A stretch of DNA of 64,000 bases from Microbacterium soli (GTDB lineage: Bacteria; Actinomycetota; Actinomycetes; Actinomycetales; Microbacteriaceae), in contig NZ_BAABCP010000001.1 in assembly GCF_039539005.1 (NCBI RefSeq), forward strand, positions 744,001 to 808,000. The letters are read 5' to 3'. Of this stretch, positions 8,513 through 18,031 are shown piece by piece; the first letter of the stretch is position 1, and every line of letters starts with the position of its first letter. The translations under genes and the position numbers were made by a program. The notes under the pieces were generated by a model. The model had not been told where the DNA came from and did not search any database. It worked only from the letters and a program-made list of their open reading frames with translations.

Positions 8513-9711
8513 GCCCACGGTCCCATGAAGACCTCCCCCTGGAACACGTCGTCGCTGGGGTCGATGACCGCCGGCCAGTCCGCGGCGGGTCCCACGACGG
8601 ATCGACTCCCCTCCCGTCCGTCACCGGTGATGCACTGACGCATCTGGAAGTACAGCTGAATGATGTTCCCGTCCGGATCCCGCAGGTGCGCGACATGTCG
8701 GAAGCCGGGGACGAGCTCCGCGGGAACGGCGATCTCCTCGAGACCGTTCTCTGTCAGGAACCCGACGGCGGCGCGCAGTTGTCGGTGATTCGCCACCTGG
8801 AAGCCCGTGGCTACGAGACCGGCGTCGTCCGCGAGGCCCAGAACAGGTCGCACGGACGCCTCGTACAGCATCATCGCGTGATGAGCGGTGTTGCAGGCCA
8901 AGGCTGCGAACCGCACCCCGTTCCATTCCCCGCGAAACCGCAGATCGAACCCGAAGATCTGCTCGTAGTGGGCGACGGAGCGCTCGAAGTCCTCGACGAC
9001 GATCGACAGCGGACCGAGTCCGACGATCTTGAACGGACGAGGCAGGCGCACCCCGTCGACGTCGTATCGACCGTCCTGGGGCGTGGGCTCGAATCCTGCG
9101 CGCAGATCGACTCCCGCGTCGCGCTGGCCCGCCATCTCGATGTTCTCCGGCTGGTGCGGCAGGTCGGGGAACTCCCCGAACCGGAGTGCGTCCCACGACG
9201 CCCTCGGCTTGCTGAGCCTGTCCCATCCGATCTGCTCCATCCCGAACGTGAGCTCGAACGTGTAGCCGTCGGGATCGAGGACGTAGGTATGCCAGTTCGA
9301 CCCCGGCATGTCGCGGCCGGAGCGGGTGATCCGCTGCTTCTCGCCGCCCAGGCACTCGATCGCATTGCGCACCTCCTCCAGCGACCCGACCTGCCAGGAC
9401 AGCTGATTGACCCGCAGCGTCGTGTGATCGGGATCCAGGATCTCCCAGAGTCGCTGATCCATGAGGACGAACTGGTGATGGTCGGCTCCGTACCGGTAGA
9501 AGTGGAGCCCCCGTGATCCGGGCTCGGGGATGATCCGGTGCTCAGGATCGAATCGGTCGGCGAGACCTTCCGAGACATCGGTCTGAACGAGTCCGAGCAG
9601 GTCGCCATAGCACCGTTTCATCTCCGGCATGTTCCGGGCGTTGAGCCCGACATGCGAGACACGCCGGATCTTGAACGGTCTGCGCATCCGCACGCCTCCG
9701 ACCTCAAACAT
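8509..9711 (-). CDS. Two-domain VOC extradiol-type dioxygenase
   Basis: 400 residues with two VOC modules (about 12-140 and 185-330), the architecture of type I extradiol dioxygenases. Visible metal-type positions include VSHVGLNARN (His) early, HHQFVLMDQ mid-protein and DPDGYTFELTFG (Glu); the second module repeats the pattern with HAMMLYE and DPDGNIIQLYF. These enzymes cleave a catechol ring next to the diol using Fe(II) or Mn(II). The ATG at 9711 has GAGGAG upstream and overlaps the end of the FAH gene by 8 nt; the ORF extension to 9924 lies inside that gene. Substrate unknown; a non-catalytic VOC role cannot be excluded. Confidence 0.82.
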   Translation of the reverse strand: MFEVGGVRMRRPFKIRRVSHVGLNARNMPEMKRCYGDLLGLVQTDVSEGLADRFDPEHRIIPEPGSRGLHFYRYGADHHQFVLMDQRLWEILDPDHTTLRVNQLSWQVGSLEEVRNAIECLGGEKQRITRSGRDMPGSNWHTYVLDPDGYTFELTFGMEQIGWDRLSKPRASWDALRFGEFPDLPHQPENIEMAGQRDAGVDLRAGFEPTPQDGRYDVDGVRLPRPFKIVGLGPLSIVVEDFERSVAHYEQIFGFDLRFRGEWNGVRFAALACNTAHHAMMLYEASVRPVLGLADDAGLVATGFQVANHRQLRAAVGFLTENGLEEIAVPAELVPGFRHVAHLRDPDGNIIQLYFQMRQCITGDGREGSRSVVGPAADWPAVIDPSDDVFQGEVFMGPWA

Positions 9712-10684
9712 GATGTGTGCTCCTCTCGTGCGCGCCCGGCCGTGCGCCGGGCAGGGGGTGACGCGGTGCTGACGCCACGATCCGATGGGTCGCCCTCCCC
9801 AGGAGACCTCCGTCGATCTCGACGACGTCGCCGACAGCCAGCGGCGGCGCCGAGTCGGGGCCCTGGCGACCCCATCTCTCGGCGAGGCATCCGTCGTCGC
9901 ACGTCCCGGAACCGAGGACATCACCGGGCATCACCCATGTCCCTCGGGATGCGTACGACACGAGTGCGGCGAACTCCCAGGCCATCTCACGCAGGTTTCC
10001 CGCACCGGTCCGCACTCCGTTCACCGAGACCGTGAGCGGCAGGTCCACGCGCGCGGAGTCCGTGAGCGCATCGATCTCGTCGGCGGTGACGAACCACGGG
10101 CCCAGGGTCGAGACGGTGTCCTTGCCCTTGGCCGGCCCGAGTCCGATGGTCATCTCATGCATCTGGATGTCCCGGGCCGACCAGTCCACGAAGAGCGAGT
10201 ACCCGGCGATATGGCTCCGCGCCTCCTCCAGCGTGAGGTTGTGGCCCGCGCGGCCGATGATCGCGGCGACCTCAACCTCGTAGTCGAAGCGCTCCGTTCC
10301 CGGTGCGAGGGGTACATCGTCCTGCGGGCCGCAGATCGCGTACGGATTGGTGAAGTAGAAAGTCGGGATCTCCCACCAGGCCGGCGCGACCGCAGACGCG
10401 TCGCCCCTGCCCATCCCGCCGATCGTGTGCCCTTCGAAGGTCATGAAGTCGCGTACCGTGGGCGGGTTCGGCAGCGGCGAGGCCAACGACGCCTCGGCGA
10501 TCGGAACCCGCAGCGCCGGATCGCTGAGCGCGTCGTCGGCGAACGCGTCGATCGCGTCGCCGTCATCGCGGAGGAGGTCGAGGAGGGTGCGTCCCCCCTC
10601 GGGAATCCGGAGCTCGTCGTCGACGAGCAGCCCGAGCAGGGCACCGCCCGGACGGTCTGATGCTCTGATCGCACCGAATCTCAT
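9704..10684 (-). CDS. Fumarylacetoacetate hydrolase-family protein (first of two)
   Basis: 326 residues of the FAH fold. The signature DYEVEVAAIIGR supplies the Glu-x-Glu metal ligands, followed by GYSLFVDWSARDIQMHEM and GKDTVSTLGPWFVT, typical of the FAHD1 / 2-oxo-hept-3-enedioate hydratase group. These enzymes hydrolyse C-C bonds of acylpyruvates or hydrate ring-fission dienoates in meta-cleavage pathways. It follows the MBL gene by 22 nt and overlaps the VOC dioxygenase gene, as expected if it handles the ring-fission product. Differences from the FAH at 11609-12502 suggest distinct substrates. Confidence 0.85.
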   Translation of the reverse strand: MRFGAIRASDRPGGALLGLLVDDELRIPEGGRTLLDLLRDDGDAIDAFADDALSDPALRVPIAEASLASPLPNPPTVRDFMTFEGHTIGGMGRGDASAVAPAWWEIPTFYFTNPYAICGPQDDVPLAPGTERFDYEVEVAAIIGRAGHNLTLEEARSHIAGYSLFVDWSARDIQMHEMTIGLGPAKGKDTVSTLGPWFVTADEIDALTDSARVDLPLTVSVNGVRTGAGNLREMAWEFAALVSYASRGTWVMPGDVLGSGTCDDGCLAERWGRQGPDSAPPLAVGDVVEIDGGLLGRATHRIVASAPRHPLPGARPGAHERSTHHV

Positions 10685-10706
10685 TCTGTCTCCGATCTTC
10701 TTCTGT

Positions 10707-11612
10707 TCACACCCGAGTCCTGAGCGGACCCCCGTGGAAGGCGATGGCGTCGGTGAAGGCCCGTTCCATGTCGAATCCGTGCTCCGGGTTCACGTCGGCG
10801 AATGCGCGGTGCAGGTTGAGCACGATGCGCTCGCTGTCAGTCCGGTCGCCGAACTCGTCCAGATCGAGTTCACGGGCGACGCCGAGGGGGGTCATGCCCT
10901 GCTCGATCCCGGCCCTGGCCGCTTCCAGCACCAGACGCACGTACCGCTCATGCGCGTCCACCTCGTCCTGATCGCACGGCTCACCATGCCCCGGTACGAG
11001 GATGCGTGGAGCGAGCCGACGAAGCAGCGGAAGCGCCTCGAGGTACCCGGTGAGCGAGCCGGAGATGAACAGGGGCGTCCCGCCGCGGAACAGCAGGTCG
11101 CCTACGAAGGCGACCTCGTCGAGCACGATGACGAGATCGTGGTCGGTGTGCGCGCGCCCTCCGACGGGCCAGACCTCCACCCTCCGGTCCGCGCAGTGCA
11201 CCTCCGTGTGTTCGTGGATGGTGATGTCAGGCAACCGCAGCGGCAGGTCCGCCCAGCGCGGGACGGGGGCCCACCACTCGCGGGCCGGCGACCAGCGGAC
11301 CGGATCATCGGCCATGGCGGCCCGGCAGCCGACGTGGGCGATCACCGTGGCCTCGGGGAAGACTGCATTCCCGTAAGTGTGGTCGCCGTGCGCATGAGTG
11401 TTGATCAGCAGGCGGGGAGCGTGCGGCGTCAGCTCCGCGATGCGTTCGCGAAACGCGGACGTCCGCGGACGCGTGGCACAGGTGTCGATGACGGCGGCGA
11501 CACCATCGCGCACCACGACCCCGGAGTTGTTGAGCCACCAGCTGCCATCCCGCTGAATGTGCGCGAAGATCCCTTCGCCCACCTCCCGCAGCTCCGTCCC
11601 GATCGGCTTCAC
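10707..11612 (-). CDS. MBL-fold metallo-hydrolase
   Basis: 301 residues. The zinc site is complete: LLINTHAHGDHTYGN (HxHxDH) near residue 70, GGRAHTDHDL (His), FVGDLLF (bridging Asp) and LVPGHGEP (His). The closest architecture is the SoxH/quinoprotein-relay-type MBL hydrolases rather than beta-lactamases; such enzymes act on esters, thioesters or lactones. The GTG at 11612 overlaps the TGA of the upstream FAH gene (GTGA); the open frame extending to 12437 is only the shadow of that gene. The operon position suggests hydrolysis of a lactone or ester intermediate. Confidence 0.82.
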   Translation of the reverse strand: MKPIGTELREVGEGIFAHIQRDGSWWLNNSGVVVRDGVAAVIDTCATRPRTSAFRERIAELTPHAPRLLINTHAHGDHTYGNAVFPEATVIAHVGCRAAMADDPVRWSPAREWWAPVPRWADLPLRLPDITIHEHTEVHCADRRVEVWPVGGRAHTDHDLVIVLDEVAFVGDLLFRGGTPLFISGSLTGYLEALPLLRRLAPRILVPGHGEPCDQDEVDAHERYVRLVLEAARAGIEQGMTPLGVARELDLDEFGDRTDSERIVLNLHRAFADVNPEHGFDMERAFTDAIAFHGGPLRTRV

Positions 11613-12502
11613 GATCGTGTCACCCCTGCAGGCCACGGGGCCGACGTCGCGACCGGTTCCGTGACGCCGTGGGCGAGGGTGCCGACCCCTTCGATGGTGA
11701 TCTCGACCCGGTCGCCCGCCCGCAGGAAGAGCGGCGGCGTCTGTCTGGCTCCGACTCCTCCCGGGGTGCCGAGGGCGATGACGTCGCCCGGACGCAGGAC
11801 GGTGACGGCGGACAGGTAACTGACGACGTACCGGACGCCCCAGATCGCCTCGCCGACGGCGCTGGACTGCACGACTCGATCGTTGACCGCGGTCCGCAGC
11901 ATCCGCCCATCGATGTCGCCGACGTCGTCGGCCGTCGTGATCCACGGTCCGAGCGCGCCACTGGCGAAGAAGTTCTTGCCCACGGTGATCTGATTCGTGT
12001 GCCGCTGCCAGTCCCGCACGGACCCGTCGTTGAAGCAGGTATATCCCGCGACATGCTTGAGGGCGTCCTGCTCCGAGACGTGCCGGGCCCGTGCGCCGAT
12101 GATGATCGCCAGCTCCCCCTCGTAGTCGAGACGGTCCGAGAACCAGGGTTTGTGCACGCTCCCGCCGTGCGGTACGAGGGAGCTCGCGCTCCGGATGAAG
12201 AAGGGCGGGAAGTCCGGTCTCGCGAAGCTCCCCTCCGCGAGGTGCTCGGAGTAGTTCGCCGCCGCCGCCCAGAACGTCGCATCGGCATCCACGGGCAGGT
12301 GCCACTCGACGTCCTCGACGTCGTGGTACGGCGCTCCGTCCAACCGGGAGCGGACGTCGCCGGAGATGGCCGGCCAGGCCTCCCAGAACCCGGCGAACGT
12401 CCGGACCCGGATTCCGAGGTCTGCGAGATCGACGCATCCTCGCTCGGTCACGACTCCCAGGCGGGGCTTCTCGCCTTCGAGTGAGTAGAGTGCGATTCTC
12501 AT
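11609..12502 (-). CDS. Fumarylacetoacetate hydrolase-family protein (second of two)
   Basis: 297 residues. DYEGELAIIIGARA carries the metal-binding Glu pair; GYTCFNDGSVRDWQR and LGPWITTADD follow in the family order. FAH-fold enzymes cleave acylpyruvate-type C-C bonds or act as hydratases or decarboxylases in meta-cleavage pathways. The ATG at 12502 is preceded by GGAGAAGG and overlaps the TGA of the ABC ATPase gene (ATGA). Having two FAH paralogues in one operon fits successive hydratase/decarboxylase or isomerase/hydrolase steps. Confidence 0.85.
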   Translation of the reverse strand: MRIALYSLEGEKPRLGVVTERGCVDLADLGIRVRTFAGFWEAWPAISGDVRSRLDGAPYHDVEDVEWHLPVDADATFWAAAANYSEHLAEGSFARPDFPPFFIRSASSLVPHGGSVHKPWFSDRLDYEGELAIIIGARARHVSEQDALKHVAGYTCFNDGSVRDWQRHTNQITVGKNFFASGALGPWITTADDVGDIDGRMLRTAVNDRVVQSSAVGEAIWGVRYVVSYLSAVTVLRPGDVIALGTPGGVGARQTPPLFLRAGDRVEITIEGVGTLAHGVTEPVATSAPWPAGVTRS

Positions 12503-13563
12503 GTGCTTGCCTTCTCCTTCGTCTGTTGACCGGTGTCCCGGCGTGTTGCCGAGCGCATCATCGCCGCGACATCGAGCATTCCGTTCGCTGCCCCGTCCCG
12601 CCCATGGAGGTGGCAGGCGACTCGTCGACCGTCGGCCACCGTCCGCCAGGCGGGCCGTTCTCTCGAGCAGATGTCCATCGCGAGCGGACAGCGGGTGCGG
12701 AACATGCATCCGGAAGGCGGATCGACCACGGAGGGCTGAACACCCGACAGGATGATGCGACGATTGGCCCGCGCTCGCGCGGGATCGGGGATGGGGGCCG
12801 CGGACACGAGCGCGGCGGTGTAGGGATGCAGCGGCTGATCGACCAGCCGTTTCGCCGGGCCCTCCTCGACGATGCGGCCCAGGTACATCACCGCGATGCG
12901 CTCGCTGACCCGGCGCACCACGTGCAGATCGTGCGAGATGAACAGGTAGGAGACACCGAGCCGGTCCTGAAGTTCCTTCAGCAGACCCAGCACCTGCGCC
13001 TGCGTGGACACGTCCAGGGCCGACACCGACTCATCGCACACGATCAGCTTGGGTTCGCTCACGAGGGCGCGGGCGATCGCGATCCTCTGGCGCTGACCGC
13101 CCGAGAACTCCCGCGGCCGACGGCCCAGGTGCTCGGCACCCAGTCCGACGTGACGCAACGCGGTCAGCACCTTCTCGCGCCTGACCTGCGCGGTGAAGTC
13201 TCCGGTGATCGTCAGCGGCTCGGCGATGATCCGCTGAATCGTCCACCTCGGATCCAGCGCGGAGAACGGATCCTGGAACACCATGGACACGTCGCGGAGG
13301 AATTGCTTGCGTCGTCTCGCGGAGAAGCGACTGATGTCCTCCCCCTCGAACCGAACGACCCCCTCATCCGGCTTCTCCATCCCGATGAGAACGCGTCCGA
13401 CGGTGGACTTCCCCGATCCCGACTCGCCGACAAGCCCGAGAGTCTCCCCTGCCGGGATCGTGAAGGAGACACCGTCCACGGCGCGGAAACGACCTCCCGC
13501 CTCCCGCCCTCCACGGGCACGGTAGAGCCGACTGACCTCGGAGACACGCGCGATGTCCGTCAT
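12499..13563 (-). CDS. Oligopeptide/dipeptide-type ABC importer ATPase (OppF/DppF-like)
   Basis: 354 residues: Walker A GESGSGKST near 50, the signature LSGGQRQR-type segment (FSGGQRQRIAIARAL) near 155, Walker B KLIVCDESVSALD, and the H-loop FISHDLHVV. The C-terminus contains GCMFRTRCPLAMDIC, the Cys-containing oligopeptide/dipeptide C-terminal motif. It energises uptake at the inner face of the membrane with the partner ATPase encoded just upstream (ATGA overlap at 13560-13563). Confidence 0.93.
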   Translation of the reverse strand: MTDIARVSEVSRLYRARGGREAGGRFRAVDGVSFTIPAGETLGLVGESGSGKSTVGRVLIGMEKPDEGVVRFEGEDISRFSARRRKQFLRDVSMVFQDPFSALDPRWTIQRIIAEPLTITGDFTAQVRREKVLTALRHVGLGAEHLGRRPREFSGGQRQRIAIARALVSEPKLIVCDESVSALDVSTQAQVLGLLKELQDRLGVSYLFISHDLHVVRRVSERIAVMYLGRIVEEGPAKRLVDQPLHPYTAALVSAAPIPDPARARANRRIILSGVQPSVVDPPSGCMFRTRCPLAMDICSRERPAWRTVADGRRVACHLHGRDGAANGMLDVAAMMRSATRRDTGQQTKEKAST

Positions 13564-14552
13564 AGATCCATCTCCTCTGCACGACGGCACCGGGTGCTTC
13601 GAGTGCCGATTCGCCGGAGCGGGAGGGGCTCGGCCGTGCAGGCGCCCTCGACCGCGATTTCGCACCGCGGAGCGAACCGACATCCCCGCGGCCACTTCCC
13701 CGGCTGCGGCACACTGCCGGGAATGCCGCGCAGTGCCCCGTCGTCCAGTCGGCTGCAGGACAGCAGGGCCCTGGTGTACGGATGCCGTGGCCTTGCGAAG
13801 ACCTCCTCGACCGTCGCCATCTCGACGATCTCGCCGGCGTACATCACGATGACGTCGTCGCACAGCTCCGCGACAACGCCGAGATCATGCGTCGCGATGA
13901 GAGTCGTCATGCCCAGTCGGTCCGCGAGCTCTTTGAGAAGTGCCAGTACCTGAGCCTGCGTCGTCGCATCGAGCGCGGTCGTCGGCTCATCCGCGAAGAG
14001 CACATTCGGCTCCCCCGCCAGGGCGAGCGCGATCATGACGCGTTGGCTCATGCCGCCACTGAGCTGGTGCGGGAACGCCGCCGCGGTGCGCGCGGGGTCG
14101 GGGATGCCGACGAGCTCCAGCAGCTCAGTCGCCCGGTGCCGTGCCTCGCGACCGCTGACGCGCTTGTGTCGTCTGACGACGGCGGCGATCTGGTCCCCGG
14201 CGCGGAAGGCGGGGTTGAGACTGCGGATCGGCTCTTGGAAGATCATCGACAGCTCGTTGCCCCGCCGGGCGCCGACCGTGCTCCGGTCGATGCTCTCGAA
14301 AACGTCATCGCCGATCCGCACTCTGTCGACAGCGACCTCGGCCTCCTGCGGGAGCAGGTCCATGATCGCCAGCGCGGTAACACTCTTGCCCGACCCCGAT
14401 TCGCCGACCAGGCCGGTGATCCGGTTCCTCCGCAGGGAGAAGCTCACGTCGCTGAGCACCTCGACGGGGCGATCGCCCATGACGAACGACACTGTGAGAC
14501 CGCTCACCTCGACGGCAGTATCCGAGTGCCGTGCCTCCGTCCCGATCGTCAT
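13560..14552 (-). CDS. Oligopeptide/dipeptide-type ABC importer ATPase (OppD/DppD-like)
   Basis: 330 residues: Walker A GESGSGKSV near 40, signature LSGGMSQRVMIALAL near 155, Walker B NVLFADEPTTALD and H-loop IATHDLGVV, with the C-terminal GCRFAPRCEIAV cysteine motif of the Opp/Dpp family. It forms the heterodimeric motor with the OppF-like protein. It is coupled to its neighbours by ATGA overlaps on both sides (13560-13563 and 14549-14552), so the transporter subunits are translated in step. Confidence 0.93.
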   Translation of the reverse strand: MTIGTEARHSDTAVEVSGLTVSFVMGDRPVEVLSDVSFSLRRNRITGLVGESGSGKSVTALAIMDLLPQEAEVAVDRVRIGDDVFESIDRSTVGARRGNELSMIFQEPIRSLNPAFRAGDQIAAVVRRHKRVSGREARHRATELLELVGIPDPARTAAAFPHQLSGGMSQRVMIALALAGEPNVLFADEPTTALDATTQAQVLALLKELADRLGMTTLIATHDLGVVAELCDDVIVMYAGEIVEMATVEEVFARPRHPYTRALLSCSRLDDGALRGIPGSVPQPGKWPRGCRFAPRCEIAVEGACTAEPLPLRRIGTRSTRCRRAEEMDL

Positions 14553-15412
14553 CGCGCCTCCCGTCTCTCGAGCACGCGACGCATCTGCGCCGCCGTGCCG
14601 GTGAACACCAGGACGACGCCGACCATGCACACCCCGGGCAGGATCGCGAGATTGTTCGCGAGCCCGAGGTAGTCGTCGGACTCGGCCAACAGGGTTCCGA
14701 GGCTCGCAGCGGGCGGCTGGACGCCGAGTCCGACGAAGCTCAGCGTCGCCTCGCTCAACACGGCGACTGCCATCGTCACCGTCGCCTGAACAAGCGTCGC
14801 GGACAGCACCGCGGGCAGAACGTGGCCCATGATCGTGCGCCACGCCGGCGACCCCATGGACCGCGATGCCGTCACGTAGGTCTCGGCCGCCGCCGACAGC
14901 GCCGCGGCGCGGATGACCCGATAGAACCGCGGCACGAAGACGACCCCGATGGCGATCATCGCGTTCACGAGGCTCCTACCGGTCATCCCGACGATCGCCA
15001 TCGCGAGGATGAGACCGGGTATGGTCTGAAGGATCCCGACAGCCTGCGTGAGGATGCCGTCGATCCTTCCTCCGGAGAACCCGGCGACGAGGCCGAGCGG
15101 CAGCCCGATGCCCAGACCGACGGCGACCGCGAGAGTCGCGGCGAGGATCGACGTCCGCGCTCCGGTCAGAGTTCTGCTGAAGACATCGCGGCCCACCGCG
15201 TCCAAGCCGAACCAGTGCTCCAGGCCCGGTGGCTGCAGGCCGGGCCCCAACCCCGTCTGGTTCGGAGGGTAGGGGGCGAACAGCGGCACGACGAGAAGTC
15301 CGGTGATGAGCGCGACGAGGATGAGGAGCTGCCAACGTCCGCGCATGGTCCGCGAGGACCCGTGTCCCGACGGGTCGGCGGGTGCGGCCGGTGTGGATCG
15401 GAGCTCGGTCAT
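14549..15412 (-). CDS. ABC importer permease (DppC/OppC-like)
   Basis: 287 residues with an N-terminal helix (about 28-48), the OppC periplasmic loop ending HWFGLDAVGRDVFSR, and five further helices. The EAA-type cytoplasmic loop, ASRSMGSPAWRTIMGHVLP, which contacts the ATPases, is near residue 190. It is one of the two translocation-channel subunits, inserted in the cytoplasmic membrane, and is encoded between the other permease and OppD with ATGA overlaps. Confidence 0.92.
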   Translation of the reverse strand: MTELRSTPAAPADPSGHGSSRTMRGRWQLLILVALITGLLVVPLFAPYPPNQTGLGPGLQPPGLEHWFGLDAVGRDVFSRTLTGARTSILAATLAVAVGLGIGLPLGLVAGFSGGRIDGILTQAVGILQTIPGLILAMAIVGMTGRSLVNAMIAIGVVFVPRFYRVIRAAALSAAAETYVTASRSMGSPAWRTIMGHVLPAVLSATLVQATVTMAVAVLSEATLSFVGLGVQPPAASLGTLLAESDDYLGLANNLAILPGVCMVGVVLVFTGTAAQMRRVLERREAR

Positions 15413-16470
15413 GATGCACGCAGCTTCGGGTTGAAGTACATGTAGGAGAGATCGACCAGCAGGTTCAGCAGGAGCACGAACGCCCCGACCACCACGATGA
15501 TGCCCAGGAGCATCGTCGTGTCCGAGTTCAGCGCCGACGTCACGGCGAGCGAACCCACGCCCTGCATCCCGAAGACCGTCTCGACCGGCGCGGCGACGCC
15601 GATGAGTCGATCCATCTGCAGGCCCACGACCGTCACGACCGGCACCATCGCATTCTTACCTCCCCAGCGAGCGACGATGGAGAAGCCGGATTGCCCGGCG
15701 GCGCGCGCCGTGCGGATGTAATCCTCCGAGAAGACGTCCGTCGCCGCGGACCGCGTCTGCAGGAACAATTCGCAGATCGATGGAATAGCCAGCGCGACCG
15801 CCGGAAGGACGAGGTAGCGCAGATGGTCGATGAGACCATGCGACACAGGCATGTACCCATAGGGCGGGAACCAGTTCAGCCCCAGGGCGAAGACCGCCAC
15901 GAAGACGAGCCCCAGCCAGAACGGCGGCAGTGCCTGACCGACCGAGACCGCGATGGCGGCGATCCTGTCGAAGATCGGATTGCGGGCATATCCGGCCAGG
16001 ATGCCGGACGGCACGGCGATCACGATGATGACGACGACGGAGAGCACGACGAGCGAGATCGTGACCGGCAGACGCGCCATGATCGCCTCCAGAACCGGGG
16101 TGGCTCCCAGTAGCGATGTCCCGAAGTCCCCCTGGATCACCGACCCCAGCCAGATCAGGTAGCGCTCGACCGGGTGCTTGTCCAGACCCAGCTCTGCGCG
16201 CACCGCGGCCACGGCCTCCGGCGAGGCGGACTCACCGAGAATCGCGTAGACGGGATCGCCCGGAACCAGGAGCGTGAGGCAGAACGCGAACACCGTGACG
16301 GCGAAGAGCGTCGGGATGAGCATCAGCACTCGGAAGACGATCATCCCGGGTATCGACCCGGGCCGCCGGATGATCCAACGCCATCGCCCGCCGGGGGCGA
16401 CGCGAAGTGCGTCACCCCCGGCTTCAGCGCGGAAACCCGGGTCTGCCTCCCGCGTACGGCTCGTCGTCAT
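15409..16470 (-). CDS. ABC importer permease (DppB/OppB-like)
   Basis: 353 residues, with a somewhat long hydrophilic N-terminus (about 35 residues) before the usual RVLMLIPTLFAVTVFAF first helix. The LVPGDPVYAILGE periplasmic segment and the EAA loop (YIRTARAAGQSGFSIVARW) are typical of DppB. It pairs with the DppC-like protein to form the pore. The gene starts 7 nt after the binding-protein gene stop, and its stop overlaps the dppC-like start. Confidence 0.92.
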   Translation of the reverse strand: MTTSRTREADPGFRAEAGGDALRVAPGGRWRWIIRRPGSIPGMIVFRVLMLIPTLFAVTVFAFCLTLLVPGDPVYAILGESASPEAVAAVRAELGLDKHPVERYLIWLGSVIQGDFGTSLLGATPVLEAIMARLPVTISLVVLSVVVIIVIAVPSGILAGYARNPIFDRIAAIAVSVGQALPPFWLGLVFVAVFALGLNWFPPYGYMPVSHGLIDHLRYLVLPAVALAIPSICELFLQTRSAATDVFSEDYIRTARAAGQSGFSIVARWGGKNAMVPVVTVVGLQMDRLIGVAAPVETVFGMQGVGSLAVTSALNSDTTMLLGIIVVVGAFVLLLNLLVDLSYMYFNPKLRAS

Positions 16471-16477
16471 CGCGCGA

Positions 16478-17983
16478 TCACTCGCCCATTGTCAGACCGC
16501 GGGGATCGATGTGCAGCGGCATCTTCACCTGGAGCCCCTCGACGCCCTCACGCACCATGTACGGAAGTGTGAGGTTGCAGAGGCCGACGCCGAAGGCACC
16601 CTCGGCGAAGCGCTCATTCCACTTCGTGTAGATCGCTGCGCGCTCAGCCGGGTCCGTCGCGTCAGCACCCTCAGCGGCCAGCTGGTCCAGATCGGCATCG
16701 GACCCGCCGGGGCTCATGGTGGTACTGAGCTGTGCGACCAGCGGAGCCGAGTCGAAGTCTCCCGTGTTCACGGTCCAGTACGCATCCGCACCGCCCTCCA
16801 CGTAAGTGCTCAGCAGCTGAGCCCGGGCGAGCGGGTTGATGTTGATGGTGATGCCGACCGCCTCGAGCTGACCCTGGATCGCCTGCAGGATGGTCGAACC
16901 CGGCCCGGCCGAGCTGACGACCACGTCGAACTCGACACCGTCACTGAAACCGGCTTCCGCCAACAGTGCCTTCGCGGCGTCCACGTCGCGTGCCGGCGCC
17001 TCGATACCGTCAGCGCCCGGCAGCGCCTGGACGGCCGCCTGCGGAACACACGCCCCCTGAAGGACATCGTCACTGATCGACTGCCGATCGATGCCCAGAG
17101 AGATCGCCTGTCGAACCCGCGGGTCGCCGAGAGGACCGTCCTTGGCCATATACATCAGGTGCTGATAGGCCACCTCCGGGAACGTCTGCAGGGAGAATCC
17201 CGCCTCCTCGATCGTCGGGATCTGATCCGGCCGGGCTTCGACTGTACCGATGTCGATCTGGCCGCCCAACAGCGCGTTCGGCGCGGTCTGCGCATCCACG
17301 AGCTGGATCTCTATCCGGTCGACACCCTGGACGTCGGGGTTCCAGTAGCCGTCATACGCCGTGTAGACCATGCGCTGCCCGACGACGGAGTCATCGCTCA
17401 CTGTCCACGGTCCCGCGCCGATCGGCTTGATCGAGTAATCCTCCTCCACGAACGCGGCCGGGGATCCGACCATGCCCGCGCGCCCGGCCAACGCCGCCAG
17501 CACCGCGCCGGAACCGCTCGGAACGATCAGCTCGACCTCGGTCGTCGAGACGGCAGTCGCGCTCTGAACAGTCTCGAGATCGCGGCGGACGACAGAGCGC
17601 TCGTCGTCCCGGGCGCGCTCCAGGTTCGCGACAACCGCCTCCGCGTCGACCGGGCTCCCATCGTGGAAGGTGACGCCCTCGCGCAGGTGCAGAGTGATGC
17701 GTTCTCCCTCGACATCCCATTCCTCCACGAGTCCGGGGCCGAGGGTGTCGCCGTCGGCGACCAGCAGAGTGTCGAAGACCGGCGAGACGTAGCCGGCGAC
17801 GAAGGCGTTCGGGTTGGTGATGGGGTCGTAGTTGCTGCCGGCTTCGGTGGTCATCCCGATGCGGATGACCGACTCCGGTGCGTCCCCGTCGTCCACTGGG
17901 CTCTGCCCATCGGTGCTGCACGCGGTCGCGGTCAGGGCCGCTACCGCGATGAGGGCGATCACGCCCAGGAATTTCGATCTCAT
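16478..17983 (-). CDS. Extracellular solute-binding lipoprotein, family 5 (Opp/Dpp-type)
   Basis: 501 residues from the ATG at 17983, which has a near-perfect AGGAGG 7-9 nt upstream. A lipoprotein signal peptide ends at ACS near residue 22, so the protein should be lipid-anchored outside the membrane. Family 5 landmarks include the HLREGVTFHDGSPVDAEAV segment and a later VRQAISLGIDRQSI helix. Family 5 proteins bind peptides, nickel complexes, opines or glycosides, so the ligand here must be inferred from context: probably a solubilised aromatic or aromatic conjugate. First gene of the operon. Confidence 0.92.
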   Translation of the reverse strand: MRSKFLGVIALIAVAALTATACSTDGQSPVDDGDAPESVIRIGMTTEAGSNYDPITNPNAFVAGYVSPVFDTLLVADGDTLGPGLVEEWDVEGERITLHLREGVTFHDGSPVDAEAVVANLERARDDERSVVRRDLETVQSATAVSTTEVELIVPSGSGAVLAALAGRAGMVGSPAAFVEEDYSIKPIGAGPWTVSDDSVVGQRMVYTAYDGYWNPDVQGVDRIEIQLVDAQTAPNALLGGQIDIGTVEARPDQIPTIEEAGFSLQTFPEVAYQHLMYMAKDGPLGDPRVRQAISLGIDRQSISDDVLQGACVPQAAVQALPGADGIEAPARDVDAAKALLAEAGFSDGVEFDVVVSSAGPGSTILQAIQGQLEAVGITININPLARAQLLSTYVEGGADAYWTVNTGDFDSAPLVAQLSTTMSPGGSDADLDQLAAEGADATDPAERAAIYTKWNERFAEGAFGVGLCNLTLPYMVREGVEGLQVKMPLHIDPRGLTMGE

Positions 17984-18011
17984 CAAGGCACCTCCTCGTG
18001 CTTCTCGTGAG

Positions 18012-18031
18012 TAATTAAACACGTTTAATTA
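18012..18031. promoter_or_regulatory. Perfect 20-bp palindromic operator for the GntR regulator
   Basis: TAATTAAAC (18012-18020), two central bases AC, then GTTTAATTA (18023-18031) form a perfect 9-bp inverted repeat. It lies between the divergent binding-protein and GntR genes and overlaps the -10 box and spacer of the operon promoter. FadR-family dimers bind palindromes of this kind, so repression relieved by a pathway acid is the simplest model (inference). Confidence 0.75.

Noticed and set aside
10707..12437. A 576-codon reading of the MBL hydrolase
   Set aside because: The first 275 codons overlap the FAH gene; the GTGA overlap at 11609-11612 fits the operon pattern.
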